Origin: Moniliophthora roreri
Taxonomy: Eukaryota > Basidiomycota > Agaricomycetes > Agaricales > Marasmiaceae
Length of the DNA: 35,366 nucleotides
Direction: 5' to 3'
NCBI GenBank assembly: GCA_001466705.2
Contig: LATX02000042.1
Location: 1 to 35,366, forward strand
Part shown: in pieces, positions 20,643 to 32,489 of the stretch
Layout of the letters: each line of letters opens with the position of its first letter
Numbering within the stretch: the stretch's first letter is position 1
The notes under the pieces: generated by a model
Databases searched by the model: none
What the model saw: only the letters and a program-made list of their open reading frames with translations
What the model was told of the DNA's origin: nothing
Program-made: the position numbers and the translations under genes

Positions 20643-22545
20643 AACTCGGATAGATGAGGATAATGGAGTGGTTCAACGCTCTAGAAGTGACACTTCCCCA
20701 TAGTGCATCGGAACTCGAGGAATTACATATAACATTGTTATGTACGCCTGCGTTTCTATCCAACATGATGCTACTTCTCATGTCCCCATGTCTTGCATTT
20801 CTAATTGACTGGAAGCTGAGGATGTATGAGCGACGTACAAGAAAGAAAGGCGTCAGGAGGGGACGTACCAGTGGAAAGCACTATTACTCTTCCAGTGAAC
20901 AAGTTGACCTAGACACGGGGGAATCGGTACGGAATCTGGATATAAGCATCTTTTCAGCTCGAAAGCTCATTTAATCGAAAAGATACGACCGACGCTGTCG
21001 AGTTCTTCACTCGCATTGCACGCCCTAGGATAAGATCATGTTGAGCGTCGAGGGAATCTTGATGCGCGTTTCCGAGGACATGAGCGTTGAAGCTGAGGCT
21101 GGTACGAGCGACTTGTAGAAGAAGAAAGCATTTTTAATTTCTGAGCGAGCCCAATATGATGGCTCAACTGAGATGCTCAGGCTGTAGTTGGTGCTATGCT
21201 GAATGCAAATATTTCCTCAGTTTGGCGAGATCCCAACGGAGAACAAAGATAAGACTCACCACCTCATCAGCGAAATGATATCTACAAGACTCCAGACCGT
21301 CACTAGTTGTCGCCTGAACTCCAGAGGTGTTGACGTATTAGGGAGCCCTGCGTAGGTCTTCGAGTCATGCTGGATCCAGTTAATGTTCTAACTCGACGAA
21401 TATCAGTATTCTGGACACAATCATTGAGAAATAGCACGGAAGGAGCGAAGCAGGACATATTACACACCTGAGAGGATGAATTGGATAACTGGTGCGGGTG
21501 TGGTATCTTGAATAGGCGGCAGCTGGTCCGGTCTTGCTGTTTCTGAAAGACGATATCTCGTTAGTGCGAGACCCAAACATAGAATTGGAAAATAGAGCTA
21601 GTACGTGCTAGTTCCACAGTATTGATGTCAAAGGCCCACTTTGTAGCTCAGGCGTTTCTTCGGGCATTTTGGGTCAGAAGTAGGGAAATCATCGAGTATT
21701 AGATAGCATACCACCAAATATGAGCATTGTATAACTAGGAGGGCTGCAAAGGAGTTGTCCAGAGTTGTTTGTGTCTTGCAGTATGGTGCAAGAGGCCGCC
21801 TTGATGCTGTTGTAGCCAGGCAAGAAGGTCTATAGGAGTTGGGAAAGCGGGAGCGAATTGGGAATTCGTCGTCGATGAGAACTGGTGAATCGCGCGATTG
21901 GCTAACGGGTATCGAGTTGGACCTGTTTGTAAGAACAAACTGGAGTAGAAACAGAGCAAGTCAGGATGGAGGGAAGGGGGTTGTGTGCTTTATCGTCGAT
22001 GGGACCCGGATGGGCCGGACTTGACTTGAGGCTCGCTACCTATGCCTGTGGGTGGAATGAGGAGAAGAAGAAAAGGGGAGTCTATCATATCTGAGGAATC
22101 TCAGACGCTTGTTGATGGTAATGGAGCAAGACCGGTGGATCGATACGCGGTGACACGCGTTAAATTTCTGTCTTTGCGACCACCACCATCTGTCGACTGA
22201 GCGCCGTGGTCGCTCTTCTCATTGGGAAGTTCTCTTTTTCTTTTTCCTCTTCATTCCGGTTCATCTTGCCTTCACCTCCAACACTCCAATCGCCAATTTC
22301 ACTTCCAACTACCATTTTCTTGAAACAGGTAACCGGTGAAATACTAGATACGACTCGTGCACTCCGACATCAAGCGTCGTCAACCATCGATCCTAAAGCA
22401 CGTTCCACACTGATCTCGCCACGTCTGCGCTTCAGATAACCCATCTACACGCACTCCGATTAGACACCCACCGAGCACCTTTTCAGACAGCTCATGCTCA
22501 CAAGCACCCCCTCGGCCGACAGGAGGCACCGTTGCGGTCACCGTA

Positions 22546-22570
22546 TACCAATACCAATACCAATACCAAT
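22546..22570 (+). repeat. Hexanucleotide microsatellite (TACCAA)4
   Basis: Four uninterrupted TACCAA units. Block B has a single degenerate unit at the equivalent place (around 34346), so the tract expanded or contracted after the duplication. Confidence 0.8.
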
Positions 22571-22790
22571 AAATCGGACTCCATTTCAGTTTCTACTCTC
22601 TTCCTCCCGAAGTTCCACTCATCTGCTAATCTCTTCAGCTCTCGTACGACAAAATGTTGTGCACTCACTTGCGTGAAGCAGCTTGTTGAGGCAGAAAAAT
22701 GCGGATGGCCATCTTAGGATGAGGTACGTGGTCGAGTCCTTCCAGTGGTTTCATGTGTACTCACGATCGTGGCTCTCTAGAAATGCGAAA

Positions 22791-22910
22791 TTAACTCGTG
22801 CAGAACCTCGAAACAACACACTCACTAGATTCGCTCATCCAATTTGCCCTTGCATATTCAATCCCATACAAGTCTGGAGTTCCAGCACCCAGGTTTTCTC
22901 CATAGCGACC
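22791..22910 (-). pseudogene. CAP/SCP (PR-1-like) exon fragment in block A
   Basis: Starting at an AG acceptor, the frame reads GRYGENLGAG, then IEYARANWMSES, then a stop. GENLxAG is a signature of CAP/SCP/PR-1 proteins, which are secreted small cysteine-rich proteins, and the following helix with W...E fits the domain. Only this exon and about 17 bp of the preceding intron survive. The exons with the signal peptide and the WACNCEFE segment, present in block B, are deleted here. The C-terminal CAP motifs (HFTQVVW-type) are also absent. Confidence 0.7.
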
Positions 22911-22937
22911 CTGTGCGTTACTTATACCGGCTGTGTT

Positions 22938-23060
22938 CGTGTCCAACTCCATGGTGAACACTTGTGCTCAGTCCTCATTCTCATTGTCTCACCAACACTA
23001 ACTTTGCTGTGAATGTCCATCGCAACGCTCTTCACGTTGGAGGACCACCGAACCCCTCGA
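22938..23060. repeat. Short dispersed repeat, copy 2
   Basis: It contains GTGCTCAGTCCTCATTCTC, matching 20215 and 35309. It joins directly to the CAP fragment, whereas in block B about 0.57 kb of CAP gene and upstream DNA lie between the same two sequences. Confidence 0.55.
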
Positions 23061-23185
23061 TAGATGTTGGGTTTCGTCAAACGCACTCCGCAACTCACCA
23101 ATGATACGTCGCTTTTGGCTACCAGATCTCAGCAATTTCGGTCCCTACCGCTGGCTGGAAGGTACGCTTCGTTTACAGACAACTA

Positions 23186-25231
23186 TCAACAAGCACAAGC
23201 ACTAATATCTAGATCGGGAACTGCGCTCCATAAACGGTTCCACCAAGAACTCTCTGTAATAAGTATGTCAGCGTTCATCTTGAGTTGCGGTAATGACTAA
23301 GAACACACCTGGCTGTTTCTTAATGATTTCGAGTTCTGGGTAACCACATTCTTGTGCCCAACCGGCAGCACTGGGGTCGAAGCCTCGGGCAATTTGCCAT
23401 TTGCGGAGGGCTGTGTAGATGTGAGAGGGCCATGATACCAGTCCATCAGAGTAAGCAAGTATAGATGGGGTGAGTATCGGAATGTCCCATCGCTCCCATT
23501 CCTTTTCTGGTATCCTTGATTGACCATCCTCATCAAAAGACCAGAAATGAGCATGTCCACCTGGCCATGATGTGAGTTCTGATATGACCATCGGAGGCGG
23601 ATAGAGGAAGAGGTAGATGGGTCGGGTTTCTTCAATGGCATCACAGAGGTCAAAAAAGCCTGAGAGTCCGTCATATGCTTCGTATTCGCGTCGAGTAGAT
23701 TGCAACCTGAGCCAGGGTGGATCAACCATAGCTGGTAACACAAAAGATGATAAGCATTCTTCGCATGCTTAAAAGGGATGAGACACATACAAAAGCTCTC
23801 CCGATGGACCGTCGTCTCAAGATAATCAAACACACGGGAGGCTTGTGGTAACCAGCCTCTCCAGAACCTTTCCCAATCAAATATAGCCTCAAGGTGGACT
23901 TCCCCCCCTTGACTAACCAACTTGAAACTGCGGAAATGAGCCCTAATTGCAGAGGAGCCAAGTCCACACTCACCGTGTCAATCCACCGTCAGCTCGTGTC
24001 TTCTCCATCAACCCACACACATCTGACCACCTCCATGGCCCAGGTGCTTCTGGCGGCCACCTTGCAATGGGCTCCAGCAACGGCGAGTAGATCGTATCGA
24101 AACGTAACCCACCGATGATGTCGATTGTAAGATGGTGGAGCGGATTTCGCCAAAGGTGTTCAAGGTAGGGATAGTTGGTCATCAACTGGGAATGGTTGTT
24201 ACCCTTATGTTGATAGTCTTCCATCATCTTTGGAAACAAGTCGTCGAGATAGGTTCGTTCGTGAAACCTCCATGCACAATTTAAAACGCCAACATCCACA
24301 TTTGATCCGAATTTGCTGAAGAATGCGACACAAGTTCCTTCTTCCAGCATGTTTAGTGTCGAAGGAAGAGCTCGAAGAGCTGATTCATCTTTGTTGGGCA
24401 ACCCTGGAAAGATGACGCGAGGTCCGGCGGGTCCACTGCAAAGAATCCCTCTTCTCGTGTCCATCCATAAATACTCATCTTTGCATCTCTTGTTCCGCTA
24501 CAAAATCATCAGTGCCAGACCTTCAAAAGTCCTGAGGATATGAACTCACCCTCAGATATTCCATGTATAGGCCCATCCATAATGACTTGGTGTAGAAATG
24601 GGCCACTGGGATCAATTCTACGCATTCTGGTTCAGAGTATGTTGTTGACGGAAGGAAGTTTGTGGTGCGCACCATGGTGAAAGATCAACATTGGGATCTC
24701 TGATCGATTGATACCGAAGAGTTTGAACAAGCCCGTCCGACTGACTGCTGATCAGCAAAGGTTTTATGTCGAGGGAGGGAGGAAACGAACCTGGCGCGAG
24801 AGAATTGCTTGAAATCCTTCTCCCAAGCCTCTTGTGCATCCTCGCCTTCGTACGCTATGGCAGTGAACTTGGATTGTTGGTCGGGATGAACTTGAATGGT
24901 AGATATCGTTTTCCGAGCGGATTTGGGCCGTCGCCAGACCAACTCCCCATTTTGCCAATGCCAGTCCCATTCTGAGAGGTCCACAGATCCCAGCTCTTTC
25001 ATACCGATGACATAACCGCGTTTCACATTCTCGAACTGCGAACCCAGAGTCAGCGGTAAGGATCTCAGAATACACACACCTTGGACCCACCTGGCTGAAT
25101 ATTTTGCACTCGGTGACTTTTTCATCGTCTCCATGAATATGAGTTATCGTTGTGTGGTTGTAGTTGACTTGATCGCCATTGGCATTGTTGAATGTGCCTG
25201 TAACGGAGAATTGCGAGTTGTGGATACTCAT
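23186..25231 (-). CDS. Agaric-type protein of unknown function, copy 2 (557 aa)
   Basis: Eight exons with the same structure as the copy at 17019: 25231-25091, 25035-24791, 24740-24673, 24617-24550, 24497-23974, 23927-23791, 23731-23309 and 23253-23186. Introns are 46-59 nt, and all junctions keep phase with no internal stop. Most exon lengths are identical to copy 1; exons 1, 5 and 7 differ by multiples of three. Motifs are kept: the FNNANGDQVNYN segment near the N-terminus, YEGEDAQEAWEKDF, LFKLFGINRSEIPMLIFHH, WSFDEDGQSRIPE, WQIARGFDPS and a SACAC C-terminus. No catalytic motif, signal peptide or membrane helix is visible. CpG is normal throughout, unlike copy 1. The gene looks functional; its role is unknown, and the kinase-N-lobe resemblance around LFGIN is inference. 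Confidence 0.8.
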
Positions 25232-25690
25232 TTGCAGTATCGGATCTGGTTGAGTAAAGGGGGGTAAGGATGGTGGTTAAAGGGCAAGCTTGGTTGTGAA
25301 GAACATGAAGCACTGTTGTTGCAGCATTCTACATGTCGTAGGCATTAGGTTTGATGGAATGCTGTTCATTTGGGTGATAGCGCGACTGTAGCACTAGTTG
25401 ACGCACTGCTGAGTGTTTCTCGCAGGGTAAGAGTGTTCAAGGTATGGATTACTACAATTGTAGCTTTAGAATGGGAGACGCGGTGCAAAGACGTACCAAG
25501 CTAGAATCAATCCACGTCTATCCAAGCTCAAAGCATTGAGTCGTTTCGATCCTGGCACCCAACGAACTCTTTTTGCAATCCTACTTGATACTATAAGTGA
25601 CAAGTTGAAGAGTCGTGAGTGTGGATGGTACGAGAAAGTCATTTCAAAGAATAGGTCAGTGATGGCATTGGGCGCTTAACTGGCGGTGAA
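25232..25690. promoter_or_regulatory. Shared upstream region of unknown-family gene 2
   Basis: Homologous to 19100-19619, so probably the promoter of copy 2. No specific element is identified. The two flanks differ by small deletions, for example within the GTTTGATGGAA(A)CGCTGTTC area. Confidence 0.45.
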
Positions 25691-25876
25691 TAACCTGCCC
25701 TTCACTACGCCGCGACGCCTGTACTCATACTCGATTACTTTCATTGAATACATTTCTTGCAACTCCAAACAAGTGTCTACTTCTGAGAACTTGTTTCAGT
25801 CTTCCCTCACCATCTCACAATTTTTCGCCTGTCCCCCGCTGCACCAGAATCTCCCCTCTCAGCACTGTATCCATCA

Positions 25877-26310
25877 GTGTTCTCCGCCCATTTCGCATAC
25901 CTTGGCTGGTATCGCCCCGCTTCCCTTTTCGCTTCCACCGCTGTAGAAACCTCAGCCTGTCAAGACGATAATATCAAACATGCCTTCAACAAATACTATC
26001 ATCTCCGTCTGTGTGCTGGCAGCAAATTCGTTCGTGTCCCTCGGCGCTTTACGACTAGCGGAATTATGTACGTTCCCTCAAGCCCATCGACTGTCTCGTA
26101 TTGACATATTGCAAGTGCAACGTACTTCAAGTCGAGAGGCCTGTTTCATCGTTCCCAAGACGATACACCGCCTGCGAACTGACAGCGTACGAAGATAGCC
26201 ATTGGACATGATTGGTACGTGTTCGAGTTTACTGGCATTCTCCTTGAATCCCATCTCATTTGACGACTTCCAGAGACGCAAAATAACCTCTCGCATTGAC
26301 CAATAAAACC
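25877..26310 (+). pseudogene. Epoxide-hydrolase-like fragment 2
   Basis: It is homologous to 19620-20070. YFKSRG is followed by a DDTPP remnant, then a deletion removes the DIIDSLDTG helix and the text resumes at IGHDW before the same GT donor. The second exon is cut after about ten codons at the junction with the third unknown-family fragment. At 25980 an ATG opens a hydrophobic stretch, MPSTNTIISVCVLAANSFVS, that is disrupted in fragment 1. It could be a chance reading frame. Confidence 0.55.
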
Positions 26311-26311
26311 T

Positions 26312-26540
26312 CTCAGGCTCCACCCAGATCCCTCCCCAAGTCAGTGTTCAACTTGAGTCGCGGTAATGAATACTAGGAACACACGGATTTCCTCGAATTG
26401 ATCATCTTTCCTTGTCCCGACAATCTCAAACCATGGGTAACAACGTTCTTGTGCCCAATCGGCAGTGCTGGAGTGCAAGCATCGGGCAATTTGCCAGTTG
26501 TGGAGAGTAGGATAGATGTGGGTGGGCCATGTGCGAAATA
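26312..26540 (-). pseudogene. Unknown-family gene, C-terminal scrap (copy 3)
   Basis: The minus strand encodes TWPTHIYPTLHNWQIAR, then ADWAQERCYPWFEIVG and a short acidic tail. This matches the end of exon 7 of the two complete genes (WPTHIYTALCNWQIARGF in copy 1). The intron and the start of exon 8 follow as degraded DNA. Sequence upstream of 26540 is unrelated, so over 85 percent of the gene is missing. It shows that the array once had at least three members. Confidence 0.75.
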
Positions 26541-29500
26541 CCCGCGTTAAGGTGTACATACGTCCTTCTGTGTGAACACACGGACACGCTGAATGCAGAG
26601 AACCAATAGAATCAACTATTCTCACCGCTTGCGTATTTCTTTACTGGAGGGCTATCTGATTTTACCCCGAGCATTTGGCAGTGAGTCCCCATTCCGACCT
26701 TCTTCAACCTCAAACTCAACTCTTGCGGATGAACACCAGAGATAAAGAGCCTGATATACCACTTTGTCCATCGTCTCACCGTTGATCATGGACGACAATT
26801 CGCCTATAACTCTTCGGCAAGTATGGATCAAGCTTTGACAAGGACGGCACAGAGGATTCGGGAATACGCGTATCGGTAAAAATCGCAGTTACCCTTGCTC
26901 TATATTTGAGCTTTGTGGTGCCCGATGGATGTTTCCACGTCGTCTGTTCGCCTTCAGTGAGAGCTATTGCAGGGCGGCTCGAGGAGGCTGATGACCTATG
27001 ATCACGTTCAAGTGGCTTGGAATCTGGTTCTGCGGGCTTGGGAGCTGATGGATGCGACGTTGGTCAGCGCAGGTTGACGCAACAAAAGAACACTTCCAAT
27101 CCATGACAAACGATATCGACATATTGAATTTCAAGCGAATAACTCCTGTTCTCTAGCTGTGACCTCGGAGCAAATTGCATATGATTATTCACAACGTACA
27201 AGTAATAGGCCCATGGTTTATTGTAGTGTAATCGTGAAAAACTTGTTCTAAATAGACATAGAAGTAGACGCTAAAAACTAAAGAGGCGCGGTGTCATCGC
27301 ATTGGCCGAAAAAAAAATCAAACTCACTCAAAATGTTTAACCTTGAAAACCTTGACAAACTACGCACCAACAACCGTCGAAAATGACCCTTCTCATAGTA
27401 AATTCTCCTGCTGTACGGTTCAAGTCGCGAGAAGATGAGGACTGTGGGCAAGGACTTGACGCCGTGAGAATCAAGAATGCGATATGTTGGGATCCACCTA
27501 AGGATCTTGTCTCCAACATCCCACCATTGACTAGTTCAAGTGGGTCGGCATAAACCACCGACATGTACGAGTTCGGCCTTCCAGGAGATTCTGAGGACTC
27601 AAAGAGTAGACACCATGGCTAGAGACACTCGAACCGCAAGGTGCCGTTTTTCACCTTCAAATTTGGCCAGCTTCTTGCAGCCCGGAATACGAGGAGTCCG
27701 TGTCCCTTATCTTGCCTACTCGCCCAGCCTTCGGCTAGCTCCTCGCAGGCAAAAACCACGCAGCCAATGTACTACGCGCCCCCATCTGTTGGATAAAAGA
27801 CGATTTTTGCGCTGGTGAGGAAATACCATCAATCACATGACCATGGGAATAGGGCGTGGAAATTTACGAGGCTGTGCAAGGCACGAAATTTGGCGGGAAA
27901 TCCCCCCAACATTTGCAAGGGTAAAAGACGATTTCTCCATTTCATTCCGAACTCGTAACTGACGCCAAATAATTTCCGAATCCATATTCAGGCGCAGAAT
28001 AATGTTCGGAGCCAAGGATAGCTTTCTGAGCTTCTCTTTCTACCCAAAGGGCCACAACAGCTGGATATTCACAGGCGTTTGAACTCAGAGCATAGTCTGA
28101 GCATAGTACGTGGTGTATTTCTGCCTCCTGATCACGGTTCTGATTCTTGCCTTGGTTTTTCAAGTATTCTGGGGCATGTATAAAGCAGTTGGAAGCATTT
28201 CAATTGCGCGTAAAACATCCAATTCAAGACAATGCACGAATGACAACCGTATGCGTTCCGCTCATTTGAACTACACAGGTCTCAGATCCTCCAGCCTTGG
28301 TGCCACCTCATCCGCGACTGCGAAAGCTCCAAAAATGGAACCTTCGGAACCTTGAATGCACCCGCGATAAAACTGAGAACACTCACTCTGGATTCTTTTC
28401 AAACACCTTACCACAATGCGATCTATCTGTACTATCTGCTACGCATCATGCCCAAGTACTACATCACTCACAGATCATTGGGAGACAGTGCATCCCGGCC
28501 TGCACGCACTCGACAAGTACTTTGAGACAACCCCGGTACACTTCTTATCACACTTTTAGCTTTCAAATATCTCCACTCATTTGTCGCATCTTTAGTCCCC
28601 TTCACTCTATCCATGCCCAGCATGTCACATGGTCTTCCCTACCTTACAGACCTGGGAGCTGGTAAGCACACGTTTCTCATCGTGTTTATGTGCTAACACA
28701 ACTCCGTCATAGCATATCACAGACAGAGCGAGACTGTCGAGACAGCATCCACTTGACGTATTCACCTGCGACACCGACCGAAAGCCTCTCACTTGATTCT
28801 ATCATTGCCAAGGTCGATTGCGCGAGTTGCTTGTACACGTTTGGCTCCTCCGAGGACTACGCCATATCATCCTGCTGCGAACAATTTCTCCCCGAAGAAT
28901 ACTACTAGAACTGCCGATCAGGAGACATTCGAGTTGGTACTCCTCTCGTTTCCGAGGCCACTGCGAACATGGAAAAGCACAGATCATTCTTGATACTGCG
29001 ATCCAGTCGTAAAACAGGCAAATGCTTTACTATCGTTCCCGTTCCCGAAAATGAAAGGCGACCGCATATTGAGAGAACAGATAGTCGACCGACATGGTTT
29101 GCAAAGTTTGGCGGTAGTGCCAATCGGAAGACCGGTCGTGAACCAGATCGGAGAAGCGTTGCGAAGAGGTTAATAGCCCATATCCGAAAACACTCGTAAT
29201 TAGCGAAACAAAGGCACGCGAGTTAATACAGTACACTTTACTACTACTACTAATGTGCTGCGTAGAATATGTATTATACTTGGATAATCCATCTTTTACC
29301 GTAAGGGTTGGGTCTTACCCGCTCGCGGCTACTGCCGACGCTTTTCGAATCCCGTAGGAGAAGGAAGATGGTGGTTCTGGTTGAAAGTTGACTTAAGGAT
29401 GCTTCGGTCGTGAGGAAACGGCTACAGCATCACATATGTTCTCAGCTTGTCATTGTGCCTTTTGCAAACCTCAAATGTTCAAAATTGGAATAACCTCGCT

Positions 29501-29776
29501 CCATACGTCGACGATGATTGATCATCTTTAGTAGCTTTCTCTGGCAATTCATTTGACATTTCATGAGAGTTTTTCGTCCAATCCTAGTCATTCACTACCA
29601 AGAGCACTCCAAATCAGTGGGTCATACGCAACACCTAGTCATCAATCACATCTCATTCCATCATAAGTGGACAATTTACGGCTGTGAGAAGTTGGGGGTT
29701 CAACTCCTCTTCCCACGAGCCACGCGATTAAAAATCACGTCCTGTCCTCCCTTAAAGCTGATCTGGAACCACCGCG
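26541..29776. other. 3.2-kb region without recognisable gene
   Basis: CpG and base composition are like the functional genes to either side, yet no reading frame above about 120 codons carries a motif I know. Several short open stretches overlap on both strands around 27337-29200, none with supporting domain evidence. It could contain small multi-exon genes, UTRs or old duplicates; I cannot support any. Confidence 0.4.
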
Positions 29777-32005
29777 ATGCAGCTGCTACTCAGTCAATCC
29801 TCGTTACTCGCGTCGTTTTCAGCTGTGACTTTGGCTGCACAAGTTCAGCTCGGAAACACAACCCTCACTGGCACGAATACGCTTCAGGTTCTCGAGTTCT
29901 TTGGTGGTGAGTATCAGCTCATGTTTCATAAATTTAAACGTCGCTGAATGTTGTTCTGGATACTAGGCATTCCATACGCTGAACCGCCTCTGGGAAACCT
30001 ACGTTTCCAGCCTCCCATTCTGAAGCCTGCCCTTGATGCTCCTACCTTCAATGCCACCAACTTTGGCCCGCAATGCCTTCAGCTACCTGCGGTAAGTCTT
30101 CGTGCAGTAAGTCTTCGCGTCATTCTCTCGTGCTAGTAGAATCTGAGCTATCATACAGAACGTTACAAGTTCAGAAGATTGCCTTACAGTCAATGTTCAC
30201 CGACCGATTAACTTGATCCGAGGGAACCGGCTGTTACCCGTCATGGTGTTCATTCATGGCGGAGGTTTTCTCGGTGAGCTCTCCAAGAGTTACCCCTTGG
30301 AAAATTGTGCTCAGAATTTTCGTTCTTTATAGCTGGAAATTCAAGCCAGCTAGATGGGAACCCTCTCGTTCTCAGAAGCATTGCTCGTGTAAGTGCTTCA
30401 TGCCATGACACTTCAATAACTGACCTCTTCGCAATTGCAGGGCACTCCAGTCATCTACGCTAGTCTCAACTACAGACTAGGCCCTCTCGGATTCCCTCAA
30501 GGAACTGAAGCCGAGCAGAAAAGTGCCTTGAATCTTGGCTTGAAGGATCAGCTAACTGCGCTTGAATGGATCAAGAGAAATATAGCTGCTTTTGGAGGCG
30601 ATCCCACAAAGGTACGCTGTCACCGATACCATTTCCAGATTCCGAGTTCCTGAACATCTGTTGTCCAGGTGACTGTTTTCGGTGAGAGCGCCGGAGCTGT
30701 GTCGATAGCTGTTCTCTACCTCAACTCGGGTCTAGAGAATCTCGCCAGAGGTGCTGTAAGTATTCAACAGCTTTCCGCAGGCCTTATATCTTATGATAAC
30801 TAGATTTTGGAGTCAGGCGGCGCAGGCACTACATTTACCTTTGAAGCTTCGCGTCGTCAGGAAAACTGGGACTCGTTTGTGGCAGCTGTCCCAGAGTGCT
30901 CTAACTCGGCACCTGGGGATTCATTCACCTGTCTGAAACAGCAAGCTCAAGTACTCTTTTGCAAGCTACAGGGGTCTCATTTGCGGAGGCACGCGAACAA
31001 TTTCCTTTTGTACCAGCTCTAGACGGGCCTGGTGGTCTTTTGCCTGAACTTCCTTCAGAAATGTACGCGAAGGGTCAGTTTGCCAGGATTCCTTTCATCT
31101 CTGGTACCAATCTCGATGAAGGTAACCGCGACTTACTTTCCTGATCGAAGGACGTTCGTTGACACTTTTTAGCTACGCCGTTCACGCCGACCGCAACCTC
31201 TTCGTCAGATACTATTAGAAATGGTATTATTTCTAATTACACGACGAACAGTGATGACCCAGCACTGCAAGCCGCTGCAGACCAGCTCCTTCAACTGTAT
31301 CCCGACGTGCCCGCTTTAGGATCGCCTTTCAATACCGGAAACGAGACATTTGGGTTAAGCAGCCAGTACAAACGATCGGCGGCCATTAGTTCGTCTCATT
31401 TCTCCTTTCAACGGTTCAGGAGATGCTAACTGAGATGCACTTTAGCTGGCGATCTCATGTTCCACTCCGTGCGGCGACTTNCTCGCCACTATCCCGCCTG
31501 AGCTAGGAGGTAAGAGGTCAAACCATTCTGCTTTTCGGGTATTGACTAACTGTCGCTGAAGTTTCGCACGGACTGGAACTATTCTATGTATTTGGTCTTG
31601 TTCCGCTGGCTGGCGGTTCGCCACTCGATATCGCCCTGAGTCTGAAGATGATGGATTATTGGATCTCGTTTGCGACCGTTCTGGATCCCAACGATGGAAA
31701 GGGAGAATCGAGTAAGTTTAAGTTGAGCTCCCTGACATCCCGATTAACGTCTTGAAATTACAGGACCCGCTTGGCCTCAGTACGCCACATCGAACCCAGT
31801 GAGTTCTAGTTTCTACCCTAGTGCTCCGAGCTGATATACATGCCTCTCTGTAGTCCATTCTCGAATTCAACACGAACAACGTAGCCGCTATCCCGGTAGG
31901 CTCTATCTGCTCTTAGGCTTCTCCGTCTCACAACCCTCGCAGGACAACTATCGTGCAAATGGAATTGGTTTCATAAATAGTAATCCCGCACTGTTCCGTC
32001 ATTAA
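29777..32005 (+). CDS. Secreted type-B carboxylesterase/lipase (frame disrupted in this assembly)
   Basis: Thirteen exons with introns of 47-67 nt. It opens with a signal peptide ([20 protein letters not shown]), then [24 protein letters not shown] and the oxyanion-hole [16 protein letters not shown] with the nucleophilic serine spans 30669 onward, followed by SGTNLDEA (catalytic acid), [13 protein letters not shown] (catalytic histidine) and the terminal NPALFRH before TAA. It would hydrolyse ester bonds outside the cell. Two defects are seen: exon 7 (30804-31121) changes frame near 30945, one base short or two extra; and an undetermined base at 31481 replaces roughly 20-25 residues expected between the VRRL and IPPELG stretches. 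All other splice phases agree and the triad is intact, so assembly error is as likely as true decay. Exons: 29777-29906, 29967-30091, 30159-30273, 30333-30388, 30441-30611, 30669-30755, 30804-31121, 31173-31388, 31446-31509, 31562-31711, 31764-31798, 31854-31895, 31943-32005. Confidence 0.85.
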
Positions 32006-32489
32006 CTGAGAGCGTACCAACAAATGTAGTCGTTTAACAGTAGAATTGTCAGTACCCTAATTGCTCGTCGCCAAATGTTGTTCTGGTGACCCAGAGAATT
32101 TACTCAATAACTGCCACCTCCAAACACATTAGATGCCTCGAACGGCGAAGCATCAGCCCTCCTAATCGAAAATTCTCGCATCCTTAACTCCTGCTCGACT
32201 GCGAGGAACGACGTAATGATCTGATCTGCATACTGCATGGTTCCTGGAAAGACTAGTAACGCTAATGGAGTCGAGGTTGTTGCACGCTCCAGGCGAGCTG
32301 CCGCCGAGCTGGAAAGGAGCAATGACTCGGGTTTCGTTGAACGTACAGTACTCTGCAATCCATCGGTGATACACCACTTTTGGCTCTCAGATCTGTTCCT
32401 TGGCTGGGAGGTGCACTTCAGCTCGAGTTCGTCTTAGCGTCTTCCTAATCATACCGTCCATTTAGATCCCCGCAAGTCAAAATCTCACT
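32006..32489. other. Intergenic region with small shared fragments
   Basis: No gene is seen. Positions 32365-32435 (CTTTTGGCTCTCAGATCT, then TGGCTGGGAGGT) resemble 23100-23180 downstream of the second unknown-family gene, and 32308-32333 resembles 20624-20648 at the left edge of block A. The duplication with block A is therefore interrupted here rather than ending cleanly. Confidence 0.4.

Larger units (their letters stand above)
20643..22925. repeat. Segmental duplication, block A
   Basis: It is collinear with 32490-34715: GATGAGGATAATGG at the left end, GGCTCGCTACCTATGC in the middle, and AGATTCGCTCATCCAATTT near the right end all match in order. Identity is high with scattered small indels. 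Minus-strand peptide stretches such as IQHDSKTYAGLPN are open here but interrupted in block B. The splice phases I tried do not join into one protein, so I report no gene. Confidence 0.75.

Noticed and set aside
28626..28755. Short two-exon gene starting MSHGLPYLTDLGA
   Set aside because: The spliced product would be about 27 residues with no recognised family; the GT...AG pair could be chance.
29320..29370. tRNA candidate from a TTCGAATCCC motif
   Set aside because: No A box, anticodon stem or acceptor pairing could be found around it.
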